Below, one piece after another: positions 1-14,139 of a DNA stretch of 64,000 bases. Every line of letters starts with the position of its first letter. Positions within the stretch are counted from its first letter, which is position 1. This DNA is from Apostichopus japonicus (lineage: Eukaryota > Echinodermata > Holothuroidea > Aspidochirotida > Stichopodidae). A program made the translations under genes and the position numbers. The notes beneath the pieces are model-generated. The model worked only from the letters and a program-made list of their open reading frames with translations, did not search any database and was not told the DNA's origin. The stretch lies in contig NC_092576.1 of NCBI RefSeq assembly GCF_037975245.1, forward strand, positions 40,180,111 through 40,244,110. The letters are read 5' to 3'.

Positions 1-2889
1 TTATTTGTTTTAAGATTTTTCAGCAGCTCAGAGTACCATACCCATGTTTGAACTTCAAAATGGTCCTATTTTTAAAAATGAATTCGGTTTGAAAAGATAA
101 AAAGCTCAAAAAATCTGCCTAGACTGTTCCCCAATCACGCATCAACAAAGTTTCCTAACATCACCATGCATGTAAAACAACATGACACACTGCTTTAGTT
201 GTTGTTAGAAGTTACGGATAACAAGGATAGATAATGTTCATCACATCAACAATATTATTGTTTGTAAAACAGTATAACATGTTAAGTAACACCGATACGG
301 TATTGATGATATTAAGTTCCTATAGTTCCTTCTAACTTCTGAAGATTTGTTTTCCTTAAAACGGATATCTCGTATACGAGCAACGACCATATTTGAAAGG
401 TAATAATTAATCATGGACGATGTGTGAAAATGAGTAGTGACATGTTTCAATTAAAATCGCAACCTACTTGATCGTCAATCGTTACAAAAATAAATCAGCA
501 CGGTGGTTCAGGGAGCGCCGTATAGTTAGAGAAATGTAGTCTTTATCTGTGTAGTCATGATTGTAATGGCTCACGCTCCACTAGTAAAATAATGCACATC
601 ATTAACAGTAGAAAAGTCACTACAACACTGAGGAAGACTTGGCTGCGGAAAATAAATATTTAGAGAGGTATAACCAAACCAGTTTCATTATCTTTTGTCA
701 CTTATACATCTCCCATATTAGTTATAGCAGAAGCTACTACATGGAAGTTCAGAGAGCAAACATGTTCTATTAAGTGCATATGGTGAACACAATATACAAT
801 ACACAGGGCCATACCAACTGGCAGCAAAAGGGCACATGTATAATACATTCAAGCCCAGCAGCAAGTTTTTATTTAATGGCTTATAACATATAACACAATA
901 TCAGATTGTTTCTATACTTGTTTACTGTATCGCAATTTGAGCTGACAATAACCCTACAATCTAATGTATATTGACATATAATCGACTCTTGCGAATATGT
1001 CCCTTGTCGTGTGGGAAGGTCTGGAAATTTACGGAACATAATATAATTACATCCTAACGATACATTGCACCTCCAATGAACTTAACATCTGATACGTACT
1101 ATATAAGTATGAACGCATTTTATTTCATTCATACGAAGACAACTGTAGAAGTAGGAAACAAATACACGTTAAAGGAATACTGTTCGTTTTTGTACGACTG
1201 AGTTTACTTAAAATAATATGTCAAGATGCGGTAGGTCTCCAGCGCTGACTGCATCATCGTTCACAAACCAACTGATATGTATGAACGAAAACTGGCAAAT
1301 TAAGGCACGGATTATGGACTCGGTTATCCATGGTCTAAACATATGTTATCATATATTACTTTAAGTGTACCAGTGGGTGATAACAATGAAAAATATTGCT
1401 TCTTACGTCTATAAATATGGCTTGTAAAGAGACAATTTTTTGTTTTTAGTTATTGCAAATGGTTTAATGTTTTCAATGTTCGCTTCGTTACGAATTGTAA
1501 CAGTTTTAGGAAATTTATCTCTATTAGTGATGTTCAATCAATTCATGAGTTAAACATCACTTAATAGGAATTGTCACAAAACAAAAATTATGTTAGTTTT
1601 AATATTCGGGTTTGTTCAAAGGTGTTAGGTGCGTGTCTGTGCACTGTGCAAAACTGGCATGTATCGGTGTGCCTTGAATTACCACCCGAACGTCACTCGA
1701 GAAAAGAGAGTGAGGTAACACTTTAACAATTTAATTTGTCGATTGACTTTATGTTTATTGTGTTCATCGTATTTTGTAAGAAGAAGCATTTATATAGAAC
1801 TGATCAAATTTCCATTTATGTGCTGATATCAGTCTGGTTCTCCAGCTTTCTTAAAAGGATTGTCTGGTGGCCCAAAGAAGTTACCTTAAAAAACGATAAA
1901 TAATTTTCCAAACATGTTGTCAAAGTATGAGAATGCTAATGTTGCGTTTGACAGAGAAACGATCTTTTAACCGTTAAGGATAGACATTTCAAATACGATT
2001 TAAACAGTACAGAACGTGACGTCAGCTATGCTAATGCAGATTGCGACATACCCGACCCTTCGCACAGTACCTATACGGTCATCACAACAAAAACCGCGTT
2101 TGTATACAGATAAATGTCTTCATTAATATGCGGTGAAATTTCTTAAAATTAGATATGTTTTCAAAAACTCCTTAAGCCGTACTCCATCTATGAAGTAGAT
2201 CGGTGGTTTCGTGGTTTTTGTGTAACGCAAGATAAATTTTAAGAGCAGACTCTTCGTTGTTTATACATCGCGCTATCCAGCTCCAACGCGAAAAATTATC
2301 GCATGTAGGCTACTCTAGAGTTTGCAATCGGACAGTTCTGCGAAGCCTAAGCTTCTCGGTGCTACATTCTGCTCTGACATCGATTCCGCCAAGTTTCATC
2401 TTTCGGTGTTACGAATATTTTTCAAGTTTCCTTTTACTGTTAATTTGATCCGTGAATTTCATGTCAGCGATTTCGAAGAACAGTTTATGAACTGTGGTTT
2501 GTGTGAGAGTATATCATGTGCAACGCTACATGTATACCAACTGAACATGGTAGGCTGTAACGTTTGCGATAGGTACGTAATATGTAAAAGGCGGTCACCT
2601 GTGCGAGTACAAATGTGAGAGTGTATTTGTTGCGGAAATGGGAGGGCTATCTTCAAGTCGCCTGTTTTGCCTATTTGCAAGCACTACGTCAATCACCATA
2701 TTGATGCGTTCGAACAAACGGTACTTTTGGTGAGAAACTGGTGAATTTGAAAACCAGATTTCTACAAGACAAAAACGTCGAATGGATACAATTTTTACAT
2801 GGTTAGAAAGAAAAAAAAAATAACTACAAGGACAATGTATAAAAATCTTCCACCAGACAATTCCTTTAACATCAATCCAGTGCTCTTAC
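1..2889. other. No gene recognised
   Basis: AT-rich sequence. Small frames at 2.26-2.68 kb have no recognisable domain, and searching for RTK C-lobe motifs (SDVWS, DFG-like) by eye found none. Confidence 0.6.
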
Positions 2890-3036
2890 TACAGAAGAAA
2901 ATGCTATAATTATTTTCAATTGTATTCTTTAATATTCCATGATATTGCGTCATGTTGTTGTGAATAAAAACCTTTCCTACATCGGCAGTAGAAATTTCTG
3001 TGTCACATTCCTCTGCATCAAACATGCATTTGCCAT
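2890..3036 (-). CDS. Candidate paralogous pseudokinase N-lobe exon
   Basis: 147 nt between AACAG and GTAAGA, phase 1 to 1, the same phases as the N-lobe exon at 58,755-58,922. ADVGKVFIHNNMTQYHGILK followed by NNYSIFFC fits a degenerate beta1-beta2-beta3 pattern without a VAVK lysine. Similarity to the intact gene is weak and I found no matching alpha-C or C-lobe exons to the left, so it may be an isolated remnant or chance. Confidence 0.28.
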
Positions 3037-4543
3037 CTGTTATGTGCTTAATTGTGTAGCGACGTCTATTTTATAAGTTGTATGCAAAGTAGTTGTTAGG
3101 TTTTAACTGTGTCAAACTGGATCTTGTTTACTTTATTATGAGTGTATTATGGAACCATCGTGGAGTGTCAATCATTGTGAGTCCATCGCCCTAGACAGAC
3201 GTATGACCAACGTTTCTTTTGAAACTTTCATCATCAGCCATTCTTTAGTTAATAAGTAACAGGAAAACAGAAAATAAGCCTTGTTAATCTTATTCACAGT
3301 TCTAAATAAACTTTTTAGAGTAATTCCAGTTAAAGAACATTGAGTTATAGTCATTCTGTCGAGTATCGCATCGAGGACCTGTCCGAGATTTCTTTCCAAA
3401 ACAGTCTTACAATTTTGTGCAAAAAGTATCATATGATTGTCGAAAAAGTTACGTCAAAACCATAGAAACGTTTACTTCAAGTTAACCAAAATATCTGCTT
3501 CCATTCGTTGCAACGACGATGTACCATTTCAACAATTACCAGAAGGTTTTCGTAAGTATATGTAAATGTCTTTGGTATTGTTAGCCCTTATCCTGCAAAG
3601 GACCATGTCATTATCAAGTTATTTACAAATGTTAAATACTCAAAATCAAATCACTTTTTCTATAAGAACATATGTGTTGTTGGAAAGGTTTTGAACTAAA
3701 GAATGCACAGATACAAATAAGGTCATTCTAGATACAGTGTACTTTGCTTTGACATTTGGAATAATTTTGATGAGTTCTACTGGACTTTTGATATCTGAAT
3801 AAATCCATACATGCCTTTGTATAGGAATATATAATATAATGCTTTGAATGTGAGCGATATGACTGATTGTTGACGTTTTGTTAAATTTTCATTTGCGCAT
3901 AATTATAATATTTTGCAGGCTATAACAACGGTTTTATATCAAAGTCATAGTCTTCATACAAGTCAAGTGCTCTTCTGGAGTGATACGTTGTAGCTGTTGT
4001 GCATCTACATCATATTCGACAACTCAGTTGTTGCTGTAACTGGACCAAGGTATAATGAAAGGCTTATTAGTATGCGCATCAATTGAAACTTGTACAAAAG
4101 CAATACACTAAAAATGAGAAACAAATTAGTTTGAATTTCTTATTGAACTTAAACACCAGTCCATTCCTCGCCCTTTCAATCGTATCTTCTATCGGGTGGC
4201 CAACCCCCCTATAATACTCTCACCCTCCCCAAGCTTACGCTAACGCCTCACCCAATCACCTGTACTTTACACCTTACCTTCTTGGTATTGGCAAGCTCTT
4301 TTATATAAACTAATGTTTTGTTTACATTACAACAGCATATGCACAGTAAATATACCTATATTCATTAGTCCCTCCGTCAAGGTTTTTACAGTGAATATAC
4401 AAAATTCCAAACAGTTCTAACGCTCCTTGAAGCTTCTCCCCCCCCCCCAATTCTTCTCAACGGTGGTGGTGTGGGCCTTACTGATACCGAGGCTTTCGGT
4501 GGTCGTTGTTCACCAGCAGTACCAACATGTGTTACGCCACCCG
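3037..4543. other. No gene recognised
   Basis: AT-rich; an 86-codon minus frame at 3,172-3,432 shows no domain. A run of C lies at 4,439-4,448 just before the foldback element. Confidence 0.6.
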
Positions 4544-4935
4544 ATACTCATAGCTAGTACAGTAACTACTGTTCATGTTCCACAACCGTGCATCAGTAAC
4601 TACTGCGCTGTGTTCGCAACACGGTAACATGTAATACAGTTGGCACAGTAATTACTGTAAAGCTGTTACACGTTGAACTACGAGTCCGACAGGTGAAAAT
4701 TTGCAGTAATTTAAAAAAAAAATCATAATTTTTTTAAATTTTTAAATATTTTAAAATTTAAAATTGTAAACTTTAAAAATTAAACTTTTAAATTTTTAAA
4801 TTTGCAGTAAGAAAACACTTGCAGAAATTACTGTGCCACCTGGAACACATGTTACCGTGTTACGAACACAGCGCAGTAGTTACTGATGCACGGTTGTGGA
4901 ACATGAACAGTAGCTACTGTACTAGCTATGAGTAT
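4544..4935. mobile_element. Foldback element with 113-bp inverted arms
   Basis: Left arm 4,544-4,656 and right arm 4,822-4,935 are near-perfect reverse complements (shared cores atactcatagctagtacagt, gcatcagtaactactgcgct, cacggtaacatgt). The 165-bp loop is very AT-rich. The short motif cagtaactactg and the palindrome cagtaattactg recur inside the arms. No coding capacity; a non-autonomous foldback/MITE-like insertion. Confidence 0.75.
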
Positions 4936-5879
4936 TAGCTGGTTACGCGGGTTGAGGGGAGGAGAGGAATGGGCAGTTCTTCCTCTTCTTCTACAGTGAT
5001 ATTCTGAAAATATAAATGAAAGTACAAAAAAAATTCAGATACAACACACCTATTTACTTCACAAGGAATATATGAGTTGGTTGAGGTTTGGGCATACATT
5101 TCTTTTACGATTCTCATTTTCAGTTTTATGTTTTTTCCCCCCATAAATTAAATGCTCTGTATCTTAATTAGGAAGAGTCCATATGGCTAACGGTGGCAAA
5201 CAGCCTGTAAGCTAGCACTAGTTTTTTATTGTATGCATTCGGGTGGACTGACAGACCAAATACCAAATTTCCTTCCAGTTGTAACAGGGGACCAACCCAC
5301 TTCAATATCCTAACGTGTTTAAGTTTATTTAGCTTTATCAAACATCCCTAAACTAGTTAACCTACATGTAGTGCATGGTTCAGTCATGCCAACCGTAAGT
5401 CATACATGCCTAAAATACCACGGTACATGTATACACGGGAAAGTATTACTATTATGCGGCTTACCATGTCAAGATTTCTGTACAAGAAAAGGGCCTGGCT
5501 AGACTTTTTGCTTTTGAGAACCCCAACATGTACTGGTTTGGATTTTACGACTGTAATTATATGTCTCCTTAACCATATAAACTTACCTAACTTTGCCTAA
5601 TAACTGGTAACATACATGCAATGTACCCGAAGGACCCTTCACGGCTCACTGTCCTCCTTTTTCCGGAACTACCCATTTTTCAAGCAATTTGCACCCTGGG
5701 AAGGGAGAGATGAGGGTTATGTACGAGTTACAACATAACCGGTCAATCAAAAACGAAATGGAGAGAGAGAGAACTTGAGTGAAGTGAATATCATATTGAT
5801 ATACAGATTTGAATAATGAACAAAACACGAAAAATTGATACTATCACTGACCGAGCAACTATAGATGGAAGGCTTTATT
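4936..5879. other. No gene recognised
   Basis: Non-coding between the foldback element and DIRS element 1; a short gagagaga run lies near 5,762. Confidence 0.55.
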
Positions 5880-8800
5880 TGGGAACTCTTCGACCTTGAT
5901 TCCTGTTAAGAGTGCCTTAGCTGATGCATGTAGGTCAAAGTTAGTACGTGACGGTAGATTTCGGCTTTTCGCTATCACAGCTGTTACAGGTATATATGCG
6001 GCAACTTTGCCTCGACCGGTCTCTGGCTCGAAATTCCTCTCAATACTTCAAAAAAGGCGATGTTTTAACCCACCGTTGATCAATCCGAAAACCCTAGGGA
6101 ATAGCAACGATTGTGGTGATGTAGTTTTAGATTGTAAAGATTTGTTTCCCTTCCATGAAAACAAAAAAATCGCTGGTGGTGATACAGAAATTGCGCTTGA
6201 ATTTATATGTAGAAGCACCACTTGTAGAACCTTTGTAGTCTGGAATTGTAAGTTTGAAACGTCTCAGGTCTTCAGTTGGCTGCGGCAATATTGGCAGCTC
6301 ATCGAGAAAGGAATCTCGATTTGCAGGCAGTTAGGTTGAGTGCTCGTATGTTGGGAACCACGAATATCTTTTGAACCTGAAGAAGTAGATGCGGAAAAGT
6401 CAAGAAGGATACGAGAGGCGTCAACGAGCAGGTCGAGAGGAAGTGAGAATCACGGTCTCCTATGGTCACCATGGAGCGTTGAGGTTTATCTTCGTTCTTA
6501 TAGTTGACGTTTTTATGAAGACTTTTGGTTGATCGACAAAGCGTCCGTTGCCCAAGCAAGAGAGTGAAATATCCCGGAGCAGAAATTTGAAAGTAGCACG
6601 TAAACCTGTCAAGCGAATAGGTCGATATTCAGTCACTATATATTTTGTAAGAAGGATCACTCGGTCAGTGAGGGTTCGCCTCGAGACAGGGCGACTGCTT
6701 ACTCTTTCAAGCGATTTGTGTTGCTTCCTGGACAATGTTGTTTCAACGACCGACACCAGTGGAGGAAGACTCAAGTTGTCTGAGAGAGTTAAGGATCTGG
6801 TGTCCCCTTGAATGTTCAAGTACGCTACGACCGTCTTGTTTTCCGTGAAGACGGTCATGTGATGATCCCAATTCTCGTTTGATGTCCTTCAGCGTTGGAG
6901 ACACTGCTTCGAGCTTCAAATGTGTCGCTGCGAGAACTGATAAGATCATGTTTCGACTACTGCTTGGGCTTTCAGAAAGGCGCTCCAGCTCGTCTGAATA
7001 GCATCCTTGGTGATTGATATAAGGGGTATGTCGTCCATGAAGAGGCGTACACGATGTAACATGTTGTTGGCATTCACTAACCATTGAAGATGGGTCAGTT
7101 CAATTGTAGGGAGAGGTACCCGAGGATGTTAGTTCCTGTATCGAGATAAAAGTTTCTCAGAAGTTTTCATGCTTTACCTGTAGTATGGAATGACGTCTAC
7201 TAGGCTGGCTATTAGCCCCATCATTCGTAAACAGAGTCTGGCATGTGATTTAGGATTTCACAGGATTTGACTAACCATAACGTCTCGTTCCTTGGCCATT
7301 TCCGGGTACGTTGGAGGATTGAACCCAGGTACTCGAATGGCTGGGATGGTTGAAGGTGGATTCCTGCTTGTTGAAAACCCATCATAAATGCAAGAGGAAG
7401 CGTTTACTGCATTGATTTTTGTACAAGGTGTCTCCTTCTGATTTTTCAAGGATGAGCCAGTCGTCGAGGTAGACGAAGAGGTGATTCACCGTTGCTTGAT
7501 GAACACCTCTGAACGGCAGATTTATGAACGATTTCCGGGTGCATCGGTACATGAGAGCATGCGGCATTTTCTTCCACCGTCGGAGTCTACTGGTACTGTC
7601 TGAGAGATGGAATAGTAAATAACAGTATCTCCACCCGGAAACGGTTAAGTCGAGTACAATTCTTTTTCAGAAGTTTTAGAATCAAACCTGAACTCCAGGA
7701 CTTGTTTTGTGTAAACAAAAAAAACCTTACTACTGTGCACTTCGTTACAAGGAATGATGGGTAATGCTTTACTTTCATTACCCCTACCAAATGGGGCCTC
7801 TGTGATAGAGTGGGCAACCCTAGGATATGGGTTCGAATGTAGGACTAGCCAGCTGGCTGCAAGAGTCCTGTCGAGGTCTGTTCTTTTGACGGTAACCCCC
7901 CCCCCCCCCGTAGAAGGCCATGTTTACTGGGGACCTTAAATATGGTTGCTGTCTTCGTAGCAAACGAGCGATGCTGGATCCCGAGAGCGACCTGTAGTTA
8001 ATGGGACCTGACAGTCTGGGCTGGTATATACATCTGGCAACTTGGGAATTGTTATTTACCAGTTTTTTTGAAGCTCGATCTTTGAGAGGTTCTTCCCTTT
8101 GAGTTAACTCCTAATGTGCAAACGAGATCACCTCCCAACATGCGAAGGCCCTGGAGCTAGTCCTAAATCTCTCCCGGTGATAGAGACATCTTCGCAAACT
8201 GGTCGCACAACATTCTGTCCTAAGAACTACAATACATGAGCTGCGTCCCTGCTCGGAATGTAAACTTCGTCTTCTGGGAGCTGTTGATAATGTCTGAGCA
8301 TTACTTCTGGTGCTAGCATGGAAGCCGATGTAAATTTCATGCATGTTCGTGATGCCAGTTCCGGGTACTTTAGAATAATTATTCTTTTGTACCTTCAAAG
8401 CATTGTCTTGTTTGGGTGGGAATGCCGTCCACATTATTTTCTTCTAACAACAGGTCCTTCTTGCATACCCTGTCAAAAGGTTTTAAAGAAGTTAACGGCT
8501 CATGTAACTTGTGTGTTGCCCTCAGTATGCATGTGTACGACTTAGGTTCCCTAATCCTCCAGCTCACATCTTTCTGACTGAATTCATTTCCTTTAAACTC
8601 CTCTTACCGGTCGACAACCTCCGGCAAGGTTTTGGAAGTTCGGATGTCGAGAGAATCCGAGACCAGGTAATTTTCCCGCACGTATCTCAGAACCAAGGGA
8701 GAGGTCGGTCTCGATGCCGGTTTTGGTCTGCTGTAACTTCCCGTAGATGGGATTGTGACTGAAACCTACAGTTCGGAGACGAATTGGGACACGTCTCTTG

Positions 8801-9600
8801 CAAGACCGTAGTCTACGTTGCTGGTTGTGTAAGAACCGGTGTTGATGTGGGTCTCGAGTTTGGTGTGGTAGTCGAGTTGGGAGCCAGATACTGTCTGTGT
8901 CTAGGTTTCGGTCCGTCTCACACCAGAGTCATGAATTAAAAAGTCTTGAATTGATATGCCCGAGATCTCGGTTTTTTGAGCCGGTGAAACGTCTACGGGA
9001 AGTCAATGGTCGTCGCTATCTGTCCGTCACACTTTCCAGTTGTGAATTCTGGGTCTGTTTTTGGACTCGAGCAGCTCCGTATGTGAGTTATTTTCTCCTT
9101 GCTTCATGAGATTTCCCTTTGCTCTGTTTGAGGTCTTCTACTTCGACTTCCGGTTTTGTGTCATGTCTTCGGAAGCCAGGGCTCATGGAGCTTGTGTCGG
9201 ATCCAGACTACTGGGCTCCGGAGGTGAGGGAGCCGGTTGGCTGTTTCCCGGAGGGCGTTAGGGATCATGTTGAGCGGCCGGATTTTTAACTTGATATATC
9301 TGATCTATAAATTTCTACCTCCTTAATGCCATCCACGACTCCTATTTACATTTTATTTTTATGTAGCAAACAAAGCACAAGTCCCGCATTGATCTTTCCC
9401 CGAGCAAAAGCGGAACTTAGGACAGAGATCATTTCGTACCAGTGAAGACCCAGTCTGAAAGCCGAACAGGTAGCACAATATATAAAGGTTCTTCTCTCCT
9501 TCAAAGACATCGCTAGATAATCCGACGGTAACATTCAGAAACAGAAATACGTGCAAAGTGCAACGCATACAGACTGTAGGGTTCTACGGAAAAATGTAAA
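5880..9600 (-). mobile_element. Decayed DIRS-type retrotransposon 1
   Basis: Minus-strand fragments in DIRS order. Gag-like low-complexity sequence lies at about 8.5-9.3 kb. The reverse transcriptase fragment at 7,382-7,567 has an intact VYLDDWLIL catalytic motif (YLDD at about 7,460-7,471). An RNase H-like fragment starts at 6,858 (TENKTVVAYLNIQG, the NKT-x-NRQG region typical of DIRS). A tyrosine-recombinase-like stretch (about 5.9-6.5 kb) contains STYKFKRNF. Stops and frameshifts separate all parts. The 9,290-9,500 flank and the block near 8,600-8,650 match the element at 33.85-37.6 kb, so both belong to one family. Confidence 0.65.
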
Positions 9601-9979
9601 AGAAGTGCAACGACGCGGGATAAATAAGAGTGTAGAGAGAATCCCTGAGAAGCAGAAAAACCAATACTAAGGCAAAGGACATTACTATGAACACTATCAA
9701 ATATGAAAATATATGTCTAAAATAAATTCAGCACATTTAATACAACGGGAAGTTATACAACAAAATATAAACGTGAGGTGTGATCTTGAAATGAAAACAC
9801 ATGCAAAACATTAACGAATCAAGCATAATTACACAGTGGTTCGTTGTAGGTGAAACCTAGTTTTAGTAGTTTTGTATTGACTTTAAAGTAGTGCACAAAT
9901 AATATAAGTCAGGTGTGCAACGGAGGCTTGAAGAATTTTAATAGCTAAACGCGTACTAGGCTTTTGAAAGGTAGATTCT

Positions 9980-10400
9980 GAAGAAGGAGGACGGTGACAT
10001 CGGAATGGGTCATTGATGGCGCAGTACAAGAATGTTATCAGTTACTGCGCTAAGCTGGATGCATCTACGTATGAAAAGAAAACTGTAAGTGAGGAGTGAT
10101 GTAATTGTTTTCATTCTGCTCTCGGAGCTTTTCCTGAGCTTCTACCAGAAGTTGATCCTTTGGACTTAAGGTTAGAAAAAGTAGCTACGTGATTTAAAGG
10201 TTCACGGGTACCGGACTCGATCCTTTTGGTTTAAATGAGGTCTGGGGGCCGGCTAGATATCTCCCGAAGATGGGTTGCAATCATCTGCTCTATGAGCTTT
10301 TGCATCTTTCTTACCAATTAGGATTCGATCTCATTTAAATTAGGATCCCTGCTCAACTTATGTGGAGTAAAGGTAATGCATATTTACGACGGCACCTTTC
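9980..10400 (-). mobile_element. Possible gag-like retroelement fragment
   Basis: In the minus strand one frame reads KMQKLIEQMIATHLREISSR and, after a stop, a Ser/Lys/Gly-rich stretch SKGSTSGRSSGKAPRAE, like the head of a DIRS gag. No catalytic domain is attached; the assignment rests on composition and on neighbouring DIRS copies. Confidence 0.3.
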
Positions 10401-11099
10401 TCCAACAAACCAGTGATATTTTTTCGGCCTGGACATTGATTAAACAGCAAACTTTACGGAAATTCTCTTCTTAGAAGACATCATAAACTATCTGAAGAGA
10501 AGAAGTATGTAAACAAACACGAACAAATGCTATGAACTTGCAAATTTTACACCCATTCTAAAACATGCAAAAAGTGTAAAATAACAAACTTGAAGCCCTG
10601 TGGCGCGTCGAAAGTAAAATAGTGAACCAGGTAGGAACGCTCAGATGCCCAGGATCCGAACTTAACGAACCTACGGCACTACTCCTGAAGGCTTAACTAA
10701 CGGTAAACAAGAAACCGTCATCACGCAAAACAGCTCGTAGATCATGAGTCTTAACACTTGGTGAAACCAAAACGAGTACAAAGAACTTTAAATGAAACAC
10801 ACCATAGCAAACGTCGAATACGAAAACAACACTTGTAGAAAACAATAGGCATTACTAATGTACTACGCTTTCGCGAAACCGGTGCACTTGCAATATACTG
10901 CATATGACGGTGCTGAATGTGAAAAACGTACGCATTCGGACACACAGAACATTAACAGATACTTACGCTGTGATTTTTAGTAGACGAACCTAAATGCAGT
11001 AAACTTCTTCCAGACTTCAAAAGAATCAACCAAGAATTTCAAATAAAGTTTGAGACAAAGTTTAAATATGCTGTAATAAACACGGGTATCTGGAAGTTT

Positions 11100-13900
11100 G
11101 AGTGTTATATTCAGAAAGAAAAAGTAATGACCTAAGAGGATGTCATTAAAGCACAGTTCGAGAATTTAACCAGTTCTTAGTTTAGGGTAGATCAGATTGT
11201 AGAGAAAACAGGTATGGTACATGTTTTTTTTTTTTTTGCATATATAACATTCCAATAGAGATGGTAGATATATAATTCAAAATAATGGCTGGTTTTCTAC
11301 TGAAATACAGCTGAAAAGAAAAAAGTTCCGCTGAAGCCAGAACTGACGAGCGTCATTCCTAATATATATGCATAAACGTGGATTTTTCCTTTGACGCTGC
11401 CACTATATCTGAATCACTCGAAAAAAAGTCCTTGTCTCTAAATAAAGACTAGACAGGTTGAGAATTGAATATTTCGATGTGTAAGAAAATGTCCTGTAGC
11501 AGAAGTAATGGGTGTACAGTGTAATCTGAGAGACAAATTAGAATTGCTGTTCTGGAGCAGGATCTAAGGTAAAATGGAAAACCAGGAGTAATTGGATCAT
11601 TCTTGTTCTGCTTGATGTAACTCCAAACGGCCATTGCGGGTAAAGCGGAGGGAATGCATTATAATCGATCTCTTTTCAATCGATCGCGATTCCATTTGTT
11701 GTTTAGACTAGCTGGTAAAATGACAGAGCACAGTTTGTCAAGTTGGTATTTATCGTAGATACAAAGAAGTTGATGTTTGATCGACAAGATCTCCGTAAGA
11801 GAGACTTACAAGTTTTGTTTGACATTGAATACTCCGTTGTACCGAGATGGCCCTGTGACAGGGCATCTGTAATGTTAGTTCCATTGACCGTTATATGAGT
11901 CACATGGAATATATATTGTTCCGAATAAGGCAGGAGGTCCTAAGTCATTTGACTTCGTTCCACCTAGTCTGTGAGTGTTAGTGTAAACCGTAACTTGCTC
12001 TCAAGTGAACAAGTGTTGTTTCTATCGCTCTTAGTTCCATCTTGCAAATATTTGGACTCATTAAATAACACAGACTGCTGGAAGGCTCCCCAGACAGACA
12101 GCGATACGTACGAGCTAATGGATTTGAAAGGTTTCTTAAAGAGGGTGGAGAGGATTGAGCGGAACCATCTTCTCATACTGGGATGGTTTATAATAGTGCA
12201 GTAGGTAATTTGAATCGGCCGAATTCGAGTTCTACACAAGTAGAGTTAATTTACCAAACTTGTAACGTGGTAAACTTTCTAAGCTAATACTTTGCTGAGA
12301 CTTTCGACAATTTTGGCGGATTCATGCAAGTAGCTGATGGATCCTATCAGTTGAAGGCAGGCCTTACAATTAGTTATCGTCTGTAACTTCCTCCTGCTCT
12401 GAATTATAAAAGACCAACATTTCGCTAAATTACATGAGCTGTGACTTATCTTTGACCACATCTTCTGCCCAGTTTATGGGATACATGGGTCATTGATAAT
12501 GTCTCAATGCGAGATCTCTTCGGTTTCACGAAAATCTTTTTGAGTGGTCTCTAATTAAATCAGAACATGTCTTTTTTTTGATAACATGAATGAAAAGAGA
12601 CCATTTTTTCCAGTTTCCAAACTACTCCGTTCTTGTTGAGTACTGCCTTGGTCACGATTTCCAGTATTTCCGGGTCCGGTTAACTCGTGTGACTTTTTTT
12701 CCGATAATATCTGGGCTGCGAGGTGGATTCTATACGATAACCCTCCGAGACCACGCGTAGATTCCACGGATTTGAACGGAAAACTCTCCCGTTCGTTGAA
12801 ATTTTGCTAGTCTCCATCAACCGTCCGATGAGTCGTTAAGCTTTGTTCCCGAATAAACAGTCGTTAGGCTGGACGCAATTGTCTTGTACTGTTGGATTAA
12901 ATTCCTGGAGATGCTTCGTTTCCATGAACACGTCAGCGCAGAGTTTCACGATGAACGACCACGGTTCTTTATCATTCTTTATGGCTAGCTCTTGAACCTG
13001 TCACCGTATCAGGATGTCTGTAAGAGGATGAAGAGGAAATTAAGGTGATGAATAGGACGATAGAAGTATTAACTGATGTTATTTCTTGTTCTTGTCATCG
13101 AATCTATTTTGGTGAATTCCTCCGGAAGAAACGACGCAAACTGGCCCCGAAAAAGTCGTCCCTACGATGAGTTTCTGTGAAACAAGTTTCTCTTATAGCT
13201 TTGTTTGAACCATGTACGTGGATTCATTTTCAAATAGTAGTCTTCCTAGTGGACCCAATAGGCTCAGTGCATCAGCGGCCTTTCTGTCAGAAATCAGATT
13301 TTCCCCTCTGGTAGTTGCTACTGATGACTAAACAGTATTTCTGTCGACAGCATGGTAGTATAGTAGACACACACTTTATGTTGAATCGTAAAGCTTTATC
13401 GAAGTCGGATATGGCCTCGGCGCATTAGGTGCGCAAAGGATTTTTGAATGTTCTGAAAGAGAAAATTGTGAACGACGGCAATAGTTAACCTAGGAAGATA
13501 AGGTTGGAGTCGAACAAAGCTTTTTACATCAATCCTCATCTAGAGAGTTTCCAGTTTTTCATAGCAGACAGTATATACACGCATAGTGGAAGCCGACTCA
13601 TTATGTGAATCGTTGTATATTTTTAAGTTAGACAACTTTGCCGGACCTTCGATTCCTGATTCAGTTGTTCAAACGCAAATGTAACTCAAAAAACTTGTCT
13701 AGTCTTTGACACTTTATCCTGAGGTAAGTTGTACGTTTGGATGCGAATAAAAATGATATTTAAGCAGTATTTGTTGATGGCGAATGTAGACGAAGTTTAG
13801 TGTCTTTAATGTTTTCGAAAGCTTCAGAGTATCAATTCTGGAAAGACTAAGGTCAAGTTATGGGTGGCGCTCTGCAAGAATGTAACAAATTATCTAAGGT
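11100..13900 (-). mobile_element. Decayed DIRS-type retrotransposon 2
   Basis: Minus-strand remnants from right to left. A gag-like stretch at about 13.1-13.4 kb contains ADALSLLGPLGRLLFENES. The start of the RT is at 12.55-12.8 kb (NPWNLRVVSEGYRIE). The RT C-terminus is at 12,279-12,461 (KLQTITNCKACLQLIGSISY, the LIGS region of DIRS). The RNase H to recombinase linker is at 11,703-11,903 (VTHITVNGTNITDALSQG, then NINFFVSTINTNL). A following stretch is at 11,449-11,634 (PGFPFYLRSCSRTAIL). All parts are frameshifted. It differs clearly from elements 1 and 4. Confidence 0.62.
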
Positions 13901-14139
13901 TAGGCAGAATACTGTACTTTCCTTTAAATATTAACCGATATATCATATGTTTAATGATGATCGTTTCTAGATAGGTATTGACTTTTCATCTTCCATTGTT
14001 CCTTTGTTGTTTATTTTCTGTCATTATTCATTGCCTTTTCGTAAAGGGGACTATTTGTAAGTTGCTCTGCTTCTTCAGCCCTCCTATACCACCTATACGG
14101 TGGAAATAATCTCAAACTCAAACTCAATTGAGTAAATAT

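Noticed and set aside
3172..3432. 86-codon minus frame near the candidate kinase exon
   Set aside because: Tested as another kinase exon; no motif fits and no splice sites give compatible phases.
5896..6339. 147-codon plus-strand frame
   Set aside because: Lies antisense to the recombinase part of DIRS element 1, has no recognisable domain and no splice or start context.
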